A stretch of 64,000 bases of DNA from assembly GCA_024278935.1 (NCBI GenBank), contig JAJRSF010000041.1:1-64000 (forward strand), given 5' to 3'. This DNA is from Candidatus Zixiibacteriota bacterium (GTDB lineage Bacteria > Zixibacteria > MSB-5A5 > GN15 > FEB-12). The translations under genes and the position numbers were made by a program. The first letter of the stretch is position 1; each line of letters begins with the position of its first letter. Positions 42,054-51,183 of the stretch are shown here, one piece after another. The notes beneath the pieces were generated by a model. The model was not told the origin of the DNA, searched no databases, and worked only from the letters and a program-made list of their open reading frames with translations.

Positions 42054-43031
42054 ATGAAATTAATATGTATGTATATGTTTATGGCATTATTGATAATTAC
42101 TCCAACTATTTCAATTGCCGGCGATGGCCATGCCCATGATGACCATGAAGAAGAATCAACCAAAGTAAAACATGATGACCATGGTGATGAAGACGAGCAT
42201 GAAGATAAAAAATTTGTAGAAATGTCTTCAGAAGAGTTAGCTGAATTTGGAGTTGAACTAAGCACGGTTGGTCCTGGTGTTATTCATAATGAAATAGTTG
42301 TTCCCGGAGAAATCTCTGTAAATCGAAATTCACTGGCTCATATCACGCCTCGCTTTACAGGTATGATTACAGAGGTGCGAGCAAATATTGGCGATAAAGT
42401 TAATCGAGGTGATATCCTTGCGGTTGTCGAAAGTAACGAAAGTTTAACACCTTATAATGTAAAATCATTGATTAGCGGAATGGTAATAGACAAACATGCA
42501 ACAATTGGAGAAGTGTTAACAGATGATGTTCCAGCATTTCTGGTTGCTAACCTTGATACTGTGTGGGTAAATCTATCTATTTATCAAATGTATCTGCCTC
42601 TTGTAAAGATTGGACAACGGGTTGTTGTCGCCCTTGGGCATGGCCAAGAGTCACAGGAAGGGACAATAAGTTATATTTCTCCTTTAGTCGACGAGCATAC
42701 AAGAACAGCTACTGCTCGTGTGGTGCTTGACAATAAATCAGGTGATTGGCGTCCTGGCTTATTGATTGAAGGAATACTCACGACAGAAATTACTGAAGTC
42801 TCGATGGTAATTCCAAAAACTGCGTTACAACAAATCGAGGGTACTGATGTAGTATTTGTAAAAACAGAAGAAGGGTTTGCTCCAAAAGCTGTAGTTATGG
42901 GACTTGTAAATCATACTTCTGTTGAAATTATCCACGGATTAGAACAAGGTCAGACTTACGTAAGTAAAGGCGGTTTTACTCTTAAATCAGAATTACAAAA
43001 AGGTTCGTTTGGCGAAGGCCATTCGCATTAA
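42054..43031 (+). CDS. RND periplasmic adaptor (CzcB/CusB type) with His/Asp-rich N-terminus
   Basis: ATG 42054 (CAGGAAG upstream, clean signal peptide) is preferred over 42030, giving 325 residues. After the signal comes a His/Asp/Glu-rich stretch (GHAHDDHEEESTKVKHDDHG). The HlyD-type lipoyl-like and barrel domains follow (GFTGMI-like PRFTGMITEVRANIGDKVNRG; VNLSIYQMYLPLVKIG). The C-terminus is His-rich (GEGHSH). It joins the RND pump to the TolC channel, and the histidines suggest a borderline metal such as zinc, cobalt or cadmium. Confidence 0.9.
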   Translation: MKLICMYMFMALLIITPTISIAGDGHAHDDHEEESTKVKHDDHGDEDEHEDKKFVEMSSEELAEFGVELSTVGPGVIHNEIVVPGEISVNRNSLAHITPRFTGMITEVRANIGDKVNRGDILAVVESNESLTPYNVKSLISGMVIDKHATIGEVLTDDVPAFLVANLDTVWVNLSIYQMYLPLVKIGQRVVVALGHGQESQEGTISYISPLVDEHTRTATARVVLDNKSGDWRPGLLIEGILTTEITEVSMVIPKTALQQIEGTDVVFVKTEEGFAPKAVVMGLVNHTSVEIIHGLEQGQTYVSKGGFTLKSELQKGSFGEGHSH

Positions 43032-43046
43032 ATTGAGAGGAATATC

Positions 43047-46000
43047 ATGTTTGAAAAATTAACAGATTTTGCACTCAAGAACCGTCTATTAATTCTTGTT
43101 TTGGGTGTCTTGACAATTGTTGCAGGATATTATAGTTATAACAAATTACCGATAGATGCATTTCCTGATGTTTCACCTAACCTTGTGCAGGTTTTTACCG
43201 TTACCGAGGGATTAGCACCAGAAGAAATCGAAAAGTATGTAACATACCCGGTTGAAACCGCTATGAACGGTCTACCGGGTATTACAAAGATTCGATCAGT
43301 ATCAAACTTTGGGCTTTCAGTTGTAAATGTCTACTTTGAAGATGATTTAGATATTTATTTCACTCGAAGATTAGTAAATGAACGTCTGCAAGAAGCAAGA
43401 GAACAAATTCCTGAAGGCTTCGGCGAACCAGCTATGGGACCTATTTCAACAGGGATGGGGTTAATACTCTTTTACTATCTTGAGGATACAACCGGTACAT
43501 ATAGTTTTGAGGAACTTCGTTCTATTCAGGATTGGATAGTGAAGTTTAACTTACAAACTGTACCTGGTGTAACAGAGGTGTTGGGTATAGGAGGATATGA
43601 AAAACAATTTCAAGTTATCCTTCATCCAGAACGTCTTTTAAGATATGACGTTTCATTACCTGAATTCATCGAAACAATAAAAGCAAATAATCTCAATGTT
43701 GGAGCACAATTTCTTGAGAAGAATGCTGAAGAGTTTATTGTTCGTTCAGTTGGACTAGTAACGACACTTGAGGATATTGAAAATATCGTTATAAAAACAG
43801 AAGACGGAACTCCGATTTATCTGAATCAAATAGCTGATGTTGTAGTTGGGGGAGCTATTCGTCGAGGCTTACAGACGCACGATGGAATTGAAGAAATTGT
43901 CTCTGGGCAGGTTGTAAAACTGTACGGAACAAATTCATCTACTGTCATTGGTCGAGTGGAACAGAAGATGGAGGAAATAAATAAGACTCTTCCTGAAGGT
44001 ATCCGTCTTGTACCTTACTATGAACAAAAAAGTTTAGTTGTTGCCGCTGTATCAACTGTAACAAACGCCTTGGTCTATGGTATCGGACTCGTAGTACTTG
44101 TTCTCTTAATTTTCATGGGTGGAATCCGCCCATCGGTGGTGGTTGCATTGGCAATACCTTTTTCAGTTTTATTCGCTGCTATTCTTATGCGACAAGCTGA
44201 TTTGTCTGCGAATCTGATGTCGTTAGGAGGACTGGCAATAGCCATTGGAATGCTTGTCGATGGGACAATCGTGATTGTTGAAAACATTGAGAGAATGTTC
44301 AATGAAGCAGACCCAGATGAATCTAAAATGCATATTATCGCACGTGCATGTGCAGAGGTCGGAAGACCGATTATATTTGCTATCGCAATTGTTATCGTTG
44401 TTTTTATTCCTTTGTTTACTTTGCAAGGGGTAGAAGGAAAAACTTTTGGACCTTTGGCGTACACAGTTGCATTTGCAATGCTTGGTTCATTGTTATTTGC
44501 AATATTCTTTTCCCCCGTTCTTGCATCTTTTTTAATGAAAAGGAAAAAGAAAAAAAGTGGTGATCAAAACAATTCTGGCGAAACAGGATTGATGAAATGG
44601 TTATTGATGATTTATCGGCCAATTATTAAATTCTTTGTAGCAAGACGATCTGTTGCTGTCGGAATATCGGTTTTGTTATTGGTTATCGGTGCTGTTATTT
44701 TTCCTCAACTTGGTTCTGAGTTTACACCGAAACTTCAGGAGGGAACTATTGTTTTAAGACTTACAATGGCTCCTTCAATAGCACTTACTGAATCTACTCG
44801 CATAGCATTAATCGTTGAAAGACGTCTCATGAAAGTAGATGAGATTACTGGAGTAGTTACTCGAATAGGTCGTGGTGAAGTTGGTGCTCATACTGATCCT
44901 GTAAATTCTGCTGAGATGTATATCTTATTAAAAGAACCAGATGAATGGACGCATGGATCGAATCAAGAAGAACTTCAGGATTATATACGTGATGAGTTAG
45001 GTGAAATCCCTGGAGTTGCAACGAACTTTACTCAGCCGATTGAAATGACAGTAGATGAACTTCTTGAAGGTATTAGAGCAGAACTTGCTATTAAACTTTT
45101 TGGTGATGATTTAAATGTTTTAAAAGAAGAAGCAGATAAGATAGCTTCAGTAATCGGTGAAGTACAAGGAGCTGCTGATGTGCAGGTTGATCAAATTTCT
45201 GGTACTCCTCAACTTCTAATTAATATTGATCGTCACGCTATTGCTCGTCATGGAATTAACGTTGAAGATGTGCAGGAGACAATTCAAGCCGCAGTTGGTG
45301 GTGCAACGGCGGGACAACTCTTTGAAGGGATCAAAAGATTTGATATTCTGGTTCGGTATCACGAAGAACACCGCAGTACACCTGAGCAAATAGGTAATAT
45401 CCTTGTGCAAACACCAGCAGGGGCTTGGGTACCTCTTCAACAATTGGTAACCATGGAAGAAATAGTTGGACCTCGTCAAATTACTCGTGAGGATAACCAA
45501 CGATTTATTACAATTCAATGTAATGTAATAGAACGTGATATTGGATCATTTGTTACCGAGGCTCAAAAAGCGATTGATGATCAACTTGAGTTACCAAGTG
45601 GATATCTGGTTAAATGGGGTGGTCAGTATAGACTTCAACAGGAAGCAAACAAACGATTTGCAGTCGTAATTCCTGCTACGCTGTTATTAGTTTTTCTTAT
45701 GCTTTTTTCAAGTTTTAATTCTCTGAAAAATTCATTATTAATTCTTTTAAATATCCCGCTTGCTCTTGTTGGGGGAGTTGTGGGGCTTTGGATTACCGGA
45801 GAAAATCTCTCTGTTCCAGCATCGGTAGGATTTATCGCTCTGTTTGGTATTGCATTAGGAAACGGTATGGTACTTGTAACATATCTGAACCAATTGATTA
45901 GGGACGGTCTGTCCTATGATGAAGCCGCTATTAAAGGTGCAAGTCTCAGGCTTCGAGCTGTTTTAATGACAGCGATGACTACAGGTCTCGGATTAACTCC

Positions 46001-46175
46001 TCTTATCTTTTCTAACGGGATGGGCTCAGAAGTACAACGCCCGTTAGCTATTGTAGTTGTAGGAGGCTTAATAACTTCAACTATATTAACTTTACTTGTC
46101 ATACCGTCAATTTATCGATGGTTCTCTGTAGCACCAGTTAAAGCTGTAAGCACAGTAACAAAGGAGATAAAATAA
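43047..46175 (+). CDS. czcA: Heavy-metal efflux RND pump (CzcA type)
   Basis: The protein has 1042 residues, normal for the HME-RND family. Marks include LPIDAFPDVSPNLVQVFT near the N-terminus, AIAIGMLVDGTIVIVENIERM in the membrane domain, GSEFTPKLQEGTI, and FGIALGNGMVLVTYL in the second half. GMLVDGTIV with Asp is the proton-relay type of Zn/Co/Cd pumps, in contrast to the shorter motif of the Cus-type pump at 27485. It starts 15 bp after the adaptor. Zn/Co/Cd specificity is inferred. Confidence 0.92.
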   Translation: MFEKLTDFALKNRLLILVLGVLTIVAGYYSYNKLPIDAFPDVSPNLVQVFTVTEGLAPEEIEKYVTYPVETAMNGLPGITKIRSVSNFGLSVVNVYFEDDLDIYFTRRLVNERLQEAREQIPEGFGEPAMGPISTGMGLILFYYLEDTTGTYSFEELRSIQDWIVKFNLQTVPGVTEVLGIGGYEKQFQVILHPERLLRYDVSLPEFIETIKANNLNVGAQFLEKNAEEFIVRSVGLVTTLEDIENIVIKTEDGTPIYLNQIADVVVGGAIRRGLQTHDGIEEIVSGQVVKLYGTNSSTVIGRVEQKMEEINKTLPEGIRLVPYYEQKSLVVAAVSTVTNALVYGIGLVVLVLLIFMGGIRPSVVVALAIPFSVLFAAILMRQADLSANLMSLGGLAIAIGMLVDGTIVIVENIERMFNEADPDESKMHIIARACAEVGRPIIFAIAIVIVVFIPLFTLQGVEGKTFGPLAYTVAFAMLGSLLFAIFFSPVLASFLMKRKKKKSGDQNNSGETGLMKWLLMIYRPIIKFFVARRSVAVGISVLLLVIGAVIFPQLGSEFTPKLQEGTIVLRLTMAPSIALTESTRIALIVERRLMKVDEITGVVTRIGRGEVGAHTDPVNSAEMYILLKEPDEWTHGSNQEELQDYIRDELGEIPGVATNFTQPIEMTVDELLEGIRAELAIKLFGDDLNVLKEEADKIASVIGEVQGAADVQVDQISGTPQLLINIDRHAIARHGINVEDVQETIQAAVGGATAGQLFEGIKRFDILVRYHEEHRSTPEQIGNILVQTPAGAWVPLQQLVTMEEIVGPRQITREDNQRFITIQCNVIERDIGSFVTEAQKAIDDQLELPSGYLVKWGGQYRLQQEANKRFAVVIPATLLLVFLMLFSSFNSLKNSLLILLNIPLALVGGVVGLWITGENLSVPASVGFIALFGIALGNGMVLVTYLNQLIRDGLSYDEAAIKGASLRLRAVLMTAMTTGLGLTPLIFSNGMGSEVQRPLAIVVVGGLITSTILTLLVIPSIYRWFSVAPVKAVSTVTKEIK

Positions 46176-46516
46176 TGAAAAAAATCAAAGCATACATTAA
46201 ATCACATAAACTTTCAGATGTAACTCTTGCCCTCCACAAAGTGGAGGGTTTTAAGGGGATGAGTGTAACAGAGGTCAAAGGTTTTGGTAGACTTTGTGAC
46301 GATGATAAGCATGATCATGAAAATCAAAGTCCAAGTGAGTTTGAGTCAATTGCCAAAATTGAAATTTTTTGTTTAGATGAACAACTTGATGGGTTAATTG
46401 AAACAATTGAAAAGGCTGCACATACCGGATTATGTGGTGATGGTAAAATCTATGTGTTACCTGTTGAACAAGCTGTGCGAATCAGTACCGGCCAACGTGG
46501 AAACGAGGCGGTGTAA
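46175..46516 (+). CDS. PII-like protein with metal-type T-loop, linked to CzcA
   Basis: The protein has 113 residues and its ATG overlaps the pump stop codon (taATG). PII-family features are EVKGFGR, the GDGKIYVLPV B loop and RISTGQRG at the end. The T-loop lacks the uridylylated Tyr and reads LCDDDKHDHENQSPSEFES, rich in Asp, His and one Cys. PII relatives coded beside RND metal pumps are known. It probably senses metal and tunes the pump, rather than nitrogen. Confidence 0.85.
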   Translation: MKKIKAYIKSHKLSDVTLALHKVEGFKGMSVTEVKGFGRLCDDDKHDHENQSPSEFESIAKIEIFCLDEQLDGLIETIEKAAHTGLCGDGKIYVLPVEQAVRISTGQRGNEAV

Positions 46517-46576
46517 GATGCGAAGATTATTAATACAGATGATATTTATTAAAAAGAATAAGATTAGGGGAGAGTC

Positions 46577-47041
46577 ATGAGTAAACTTAATTTAAAAACA
46601 ATCATGTATTTTGCTCTCATTATAACAGTCTTTCTAATAGGTGGATGTGGGGGACCAACTAATCTGATAAAGACAGGAGTTTATGGAGTAGAAGAATCTT
46701 CTCCATCAGGAATCATATTTTCTCAAATAACTGCATATCAAGATAAAGATGATTTCGTAGTTTCGGGAAAGTTGAAACGTCTTTACACATCTAAGTCGTA
46801 TCCAGGGCATGTCGACATAGCAATAATAGCACCAAATGGTGATATCATAGAAACGACAAGTGTAAAAAATAAAATGCCGTTCAATATTGTTTCAAGAAGA
46901 AAGTTTTCTTCTTTTAAAGCCAAGTTCAATACTACACCCCCTGAAGGATATCAGATCCATGTTAGTTTTCATAGAAAAGGAACAACTAATCAATTTAAAT
47001 GTTCTGATAACCATGCTACTGAGGAACATGATGAATCCTGA
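46577..47041 (+). CDS. Lipoprotein of the second efflux operon, unknown function
   Basis: The protein has 154 residues with a lipobox FLIGGCGG after the signal segment. The mature part is predicted beta-rich (IIFSQITAYQDKDDFVVSGKL; GHVDIAIIAPNGDIIET) and ends in a short His-containing tail (CSDNHATEEHDES). The gap before it is 60 bp, with GGGGAGAG before the ATG. I do not recognise a family. The same lineage often places a small lipoprotein at this point in Czc-type operons, but I cannot verify that here. Confidence 0.7.
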   Translation: MSKLNLKTIMYFALIITVFLIGGCGGPTNLIKTGVYGVEESSPSGIIFSQITAYQDKDDFVVSGKLKRLYTSKSYPGHVDIAIIAPNGDIIETTSVKNKMPFNIVSRRKFSSFKAKFNTTPPEGYQIHVSFHRKGTTNQFKCSDNHATEEHDES

Positions 47042-47092
47042 CTGTAATAAAATAATGAATGAATATACGGATTTAAAATTTAGGTGCATTAT

Positions 47093-47908
47093 TTGATTAT
47101 AAATATTTTAAAATTCAATATGGACCCGGTAATATTTTCTCTGGGTCCTGTTGAAATTCGATATTATGGTCTTTTGTGGGTTTTAACCATAATTATCGGT
47201 TATCAACTATGGATTTGGCAAGCAAATAGAGCAGGCATAAAACGCACAGTTGCGGAAAACTTTCCTGTTTGGGCAATAGCGGGAACAATTATAGGAGCAA
47301 GGCTTGGTCATAGTTTTTTCTATGATTTTCAGACAACTTTATCTAATCCCCTAAGTGTTCTATACATTTGGAAAGGGGGGTTAGCAAGTCATGGTGCTAC
47401 AATTGGTCTTCTTCTTTCGACATTTATTTTTACTAAGAAGAATAACTTAAACTTTATTGATATAGTAGATAGGCTTGTTTTTGTAGCTGCAGTAGGGGCT
47501 ATACTCATAAGAATAGGTAATTTTATAAATTCAGAGATCGTTGGAAGAGCAACCGATTTACCATGGGGAGTGAAATTTATTCGTTATGATAACGGACTAT
47601 TTGCTCGTCACCCATCGCAATTATATGAATCATTATTCGGAGTTGTCTTATTTATCATACTACTAAAAGCAGACAATTATTTCGGAAAAGAAAAACGACC
47701 AAAAGGGTTACTTATGGGACTGTTTTTATTTTTGTATTTTCTTTTTCGTTTTTTAATTGAGTTTTTGAAAGAATATCAAATGTTATCAGATTCATATTTG
47801 ACAATGGGGCAGTATCTATCAATTATCCCGATGCTTGCTGGTGTTTATCTTTTAACTCAAATAGCATTAAAACATAAAGCGATGAAGAAAGATATTAGAA
47901 ATAATTAG
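47093..47908 (+). CDS. lgt: Prolipoprotein diacylglyceryl transferase
   Basis: Several starts are possible (GTG 47084, TTG 47093, ATG 47120); TTG 47093 has AGGTG at the best distance and gives the usual N-terminus. The protein is about 271 residues and polytopic. Family marks are FSLGPVEIRYYGLLW, WKGGLASHGATIG, the signature RIGNFINSEIVGR with the invariant R-x-G-N-F-x-N, and RHPSQLYES. Lgt transfers diacylglycerol to lipobox Cys. Chromosomal lgt is normally elsewhere, so this copy may serve the lipoproteins of the island. Confidence 0.93.
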   Translation: MIINILKFNMDPVIFSLGPVEIRYYGLLWVLTIIIGYQLWIWQANRAGIKRTVAENFPVWAIAGTIIGARLGHSFFYDFQTTLSNPLSVLYIWKGGLASHGATIGLLLSTFIFTKKNNLNFIDIVDRLVFVAAVGAILIRIGNFINSEIVGRATDLPWGVKFIRYDNGLFARHPSQLYESLFGVVLFIILLKADNYFGKEKRPKGLLMGLFLFLYFLFRFLIEFLKEYQMLSDSYLTMGQYLSIIPMLAGVYLLTQIALKHKAMKKDIRNN

Positions 47909-47909
47909 T

Positions 47910-48056
47910 ATGAAAAAAAGTACATTTAAAATTCCTAAAATGGATTGTATGGCTGAAGAACAGCTAATCCGAACAGCTCTTGAGGAAAGTGAGGGTGTTC
48001 ATCTACTTGTATTCAATCGACAATATCAGCTGATAAAATTGAAAACTTTATTCTAA
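47910..48056 (+). pseudogene. Truncated heavy-metal-associated protein gene
   Basis: ATG 47910 starts MKKSTFKIPKMDCMAEEQLI, the N-terminus of an HMA-like domain of the MDC-x-x-EE type. After about 36 residues the similarity ends (LLVFN), and the frame closes at the TAA at 48054. The sequence after about 48005 belongs, in another frame, to a serine recombinase. A recombination or deletion fused the two genes and removed most of this one. Confidence 0.7.
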
Positions 48057-48598
48057 ATCAATTAGACGTCCATAAGAATAAAGTTTTAAACAAAGATAAA
48101 CTTAAAAAATTATTAACTGAAAAGTTGTACCGAAGTACTGAGAATAATACAACTCCAAACAATGATCTTGAGATCAGTATAAAAGAAATAAATTCCAAAA
48201 TTGGAAACTTAACAGATTCTCTAGAACAAGGTGTAAATATCAAATTTATTGCTGAGCGACTTGATAAGCTTGACAAAGAAAAATCTATTCTCGAATATTC
48301 TCATAAACAATCACAATCAAAAATAGCAAAGCCTTTAGATATAGAAAAAACTGTAAGTGAATTGATGGAACTATCTGAGAATGCATTTCTAAAACTAAAA
48401 TCAAGTCATCCACAAAAGATTAAAGAAGCATTACGCATTCTTATTGACAGAGTAGAAGTTGATCCGAAAAAGCAAAAAGCTCTGTTTTATGTTAATAAGA
48501 TTCCAAGTACTTCAAAAAGTTACGGGGAAATTTTGCCAGTTAAAAAATGCCGAAGGCCGGAATCGAACCGGCACGATGTTGCCATCGGAGGATTTTGA
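48005..48598 (+). pseudogene. Remnant of a serine site-specific recombinase (C-terminal part), running into tRNA-Leu
   Basis: The plus frame is open from 47993 to TGA 48596. It starts near the end of the recombinase zinc-ribbon/coiled-coil boundary (STISADKIENFILNQL), continues with a Lys/Glu-rich coiled coil, and ends with KEALRILIDRVEVDPKKQKA, typical of the C-terminus of large serine recombinases. The catalytic N-terminal domain is missing, so it is inactive. The final CRRPESNRHDVAIGGF is the antisense of tRNA-Leu, not protein. It is the main trace of a mobile element at this border. Confidence 0.7.
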
Positions 48599-48631
48599 GT
48601 CCTCTGCGTCTACCAATTTCACCACTCCGGC
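48548..48631 (-). tRNA. tRNA-Leu (anticodon CAA)
   Basis: Read on the minus strand, the acceptor arms GCCGGAG and CTTCGGC pair, with discriminator A at 48548 and no encoded CCA. The anticodon stem GAGGA/TCCTC holds the loop CTCAAAA, so the anticodon is CAA. A long variable arm (CGATGGCAACATCG) and the T arm GTTCGAATC confirm a class II leucine tRNA. A T run follows the 3' end. Confidence 0.96.
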
Positions 48632-48687
48632 AGTCTGAAGGCTGAATCAGAACTTACATAAGTAATCATCATCCTTGGTAGGGGAGA

Positions 48688-48716
48688 ATAGTATTACTTT
48701 TCAGTATATTTGTCAA
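48688..48716 (-). promoter_or_regulatory. Sigma70 consensus promoter of tRNA-Leu
   Basis: On the minus strand TTGACA (48716-48711), a 17-bp spacer and TACTAT (48693-48688) form a near-consensus promoter. It sits about 50 bp before the tRNA 5' end. Confidence 0.8.
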
Positions 48717-48835
48717 GGTAGTATTTTTTGAAAAACTTTGCTTGTTGCCGCATGCTTCGACAAGAACAGCATGACAAAATAAAAGATTGAGTTGTTTGAG
48801 TTACGTACTAAAGATATGTGAGAAAATGAAAGTTT

Positions 48836-50998
48836 TTAAAAATGAGTCCGCTCGTCATCTTCGGAATTGTCATCAGTATTATAATCTTCTTGAGGTTGTA
48901 ACCCACCACGTTTATAGAGACCTGCTGATGGATGTAAATGACATGGTTCCGTTGGTTCAGTACCTTCGATATAAACCTCTTCACGAATCTTGACACAGCG
49001 GTCAGTAGCTATTTCACCTGACTCTAGACAAACAACAAGATGTACGATCCCTTCCGGTTCGACAAAGTCCATCACCGGGAGTGAATCATGGGCAGCGATC
49101 ATATATTCGGTCCAGATAGGAACGCCATTTGTAGCACCATCTTGTCTGTATCATAAAGAAATTTTCTGATCAAATCCAACCCAACACCCTGTAGTTATCT
49201 GCGGAGTATATCCGATAAACCAGTTGTCACAGAAATTATTAGATGTTCCCGTTTTACCACCGGCAGGACGAGTAAATCCACGCCTTCTGGTTCCACGACC
49301 GGTTCCTCCGGTTACAACTGATTGCATCATTGATGTCATTATAAAAGCTGTCTGAGCCGAAAGAACTTCCTCTTTTTTCACAGCTCTGTTATCTTCAAGC
49401 ACTTGACCATAGCGATTGACAATTTTATGCACCATCCGATACGGCACATGAATCCCTTGGTTTGGGAATACCGAAAATGCCGAGACCATTTCTATCAGTC
49501 GAACTTGTGCAGAACCTAAAGCCAGAGAAGGTACAGGCTCAAGCGGAGTCGTAAGACCTAAACTTCGAGCATAAAAAATCGCCTGTTCCGGTTTGATTCG
49601 TAAAATTAATCTAATTGCGATAAGGTTACGAGAATACTGCAGTCCTTCACGCATTGTAATCGGACCTTTGAACTTATTATCAAAATTGTGTGGACGCCAT
49701 TGTTTTGAACCAGGGATATCGAGAACAATCGGGTTGTCATCTATAATTTCAGTCGTCGTAAATCCATTATCGATACATGCCGTATAAACAAATGGTTTAA
49801 AACAGGAGCCCGGCTGAAGCAACGATTGAATCGAACGATTAAATTTTGTCTCTTTAAAAGAACGCCCACCAACCATGGCAAGGACATCGCCATTACTATT
49901 ATCTAATGAAATAAAGGCACCTTGGACCGGCCGAATCATACGAACAGGGTCGCCGTACTCATCAACAGTATCAGGTACAATTATCGAATAGGTTTTATCT
50001 TCGGTTGTATACTTTCTGGAAATTCTTGCCCGAAGTGAATCAATCTTTTTATGCATTGCTTTTTCAGCGTCAAGTTGTAAATCTAAATCAAGCGAGGTGT
50101 AGACTTTCAAACCGCCGGAATACAAAGCATCTTCGCCATAATTTTTCATAATATATTGACGAATAGTTTCAGTGAAATAAGGAGCATGTCCAACTTTTTC
50201 AACAGGAGGGGAAACTTCAAGCGGTTCTGCTTTTAAAGAGTCATAGACCTCACGAGTCAGTCCACCATATTGAAACAGAGAAAACAAAACTCTGTTGCGA
50301 GCCAGCAATGCTTTGTCAGGACGGCGAATAGGCGAATTGATATTCGGACCTTTTAACAATCCGATTATTATCGCACAATCATTCACATTTAATTCAGGAA
50401 CGGTTTTTGAGAAAAATACATGAGCTGCTGCTGCGACGCCATAGGCACCTTTACCAAAATAGTATTGGTTTAAGTACATTTCGAGAATTTCATTTTTAGA
50501 ATAAGAACGTTCAAGTTTAATAGCGGTCAGTGCTTCTTTGATTTTCCGTTCTAGAGTCTGTTTTCGATTTAAGAAAATCATTCGAGATAATTGTTGGGTA
50601 ATAGTCGAAGCTCCGGCAGCAATACGCCACTGAATTATATTGTTGAAAGCAACGACACCAATACGTCGAACATTGATACCCCAATGGTCATAAAATTCTC
50701 TATCTTCTGAAGCAAGCAGAGCCTGTACTAAGTGAGGAGGGAAGTCCTTATAAGGGGTGATAAGTCTGTTCTCGGTATAGAATTCTTTGAGAAGAGTGCC
50801 GTTACGATCATAAATTTTCGTTTTAATACTTGGTTCTATATTATGCAGTTGCTCAAATGACGGTAATTCTGTCTGATAAATATTATATGTCCGTATACCT
50901 AAAATTATCAACAGAACGCAAAATAAACCCAAGAGTACAAATAACGAATTTCGGATTCGTTTTGTTTTTTGTCTGACTTTTGAATTAGCTAATCCCAT
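48836..50998 (-). CDS. Penicillin-binding protein 1A-type transpeptidase/transglycosylase, interrupted by an in-frame TGA
   Basis: From ATG 50998: a membrane anchor; a GT51 transglycosylase domain (EDREFYDHWGI with catalytic Glu, GASTITQQLSRM, ERKIKEALTAIKLER, GAYGVAAAA); then a transpeptidase domain with SxxK in QPGSCFKPFVYT, SRN, and KTGT near the end. TGA at 49153-49151 follows GFDQKISL. The same frame continues for 105 codons (YRQDGATNGVPIWTEYM ... and an acidic tail) to the stop at 48836. Homologs have Gly where the TGA stands, so a GGA to TGA change or a sequencing error is likely. The catalytic parts lie before the interruption. Confidence 0.88.
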
Positions 50999-51183
50999 AA
51001 GGCTCTTATTTTGTCAATTTTCCTCTCCTAAGTCAAGATAAAACCAAAATTACAGTTAAAATTTCATTTTTTTATTTCAAATTGCTCTGAAATTCCGTTT
51101 ATTCAATTAAAATAACAGAACACCTACCTCTTATATGCCGATACGGTAAAAAAGGTTCTCATTATTTAAAGGAGTTTACATAC

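Noticed and set aside
44075-44464. 129-codon minus-strand frame inside czcA
   Set aside because: Shadow of a membrane-segment region, with biased composition from the plus strand.
46398-46580. 60-codon plus frame over the PII-like gene end
   Set aside because: Overlaps the PII-like gene in another frame and lacks a ribosome-binding site.
48541-48598. C-terminal peptide CRRPESNRHDVAIGGF of the recombinase frame
   Set aside because: It is the antisense of the tRNA-Leu gene, a well-known false peptide, so it is not treated as protein.
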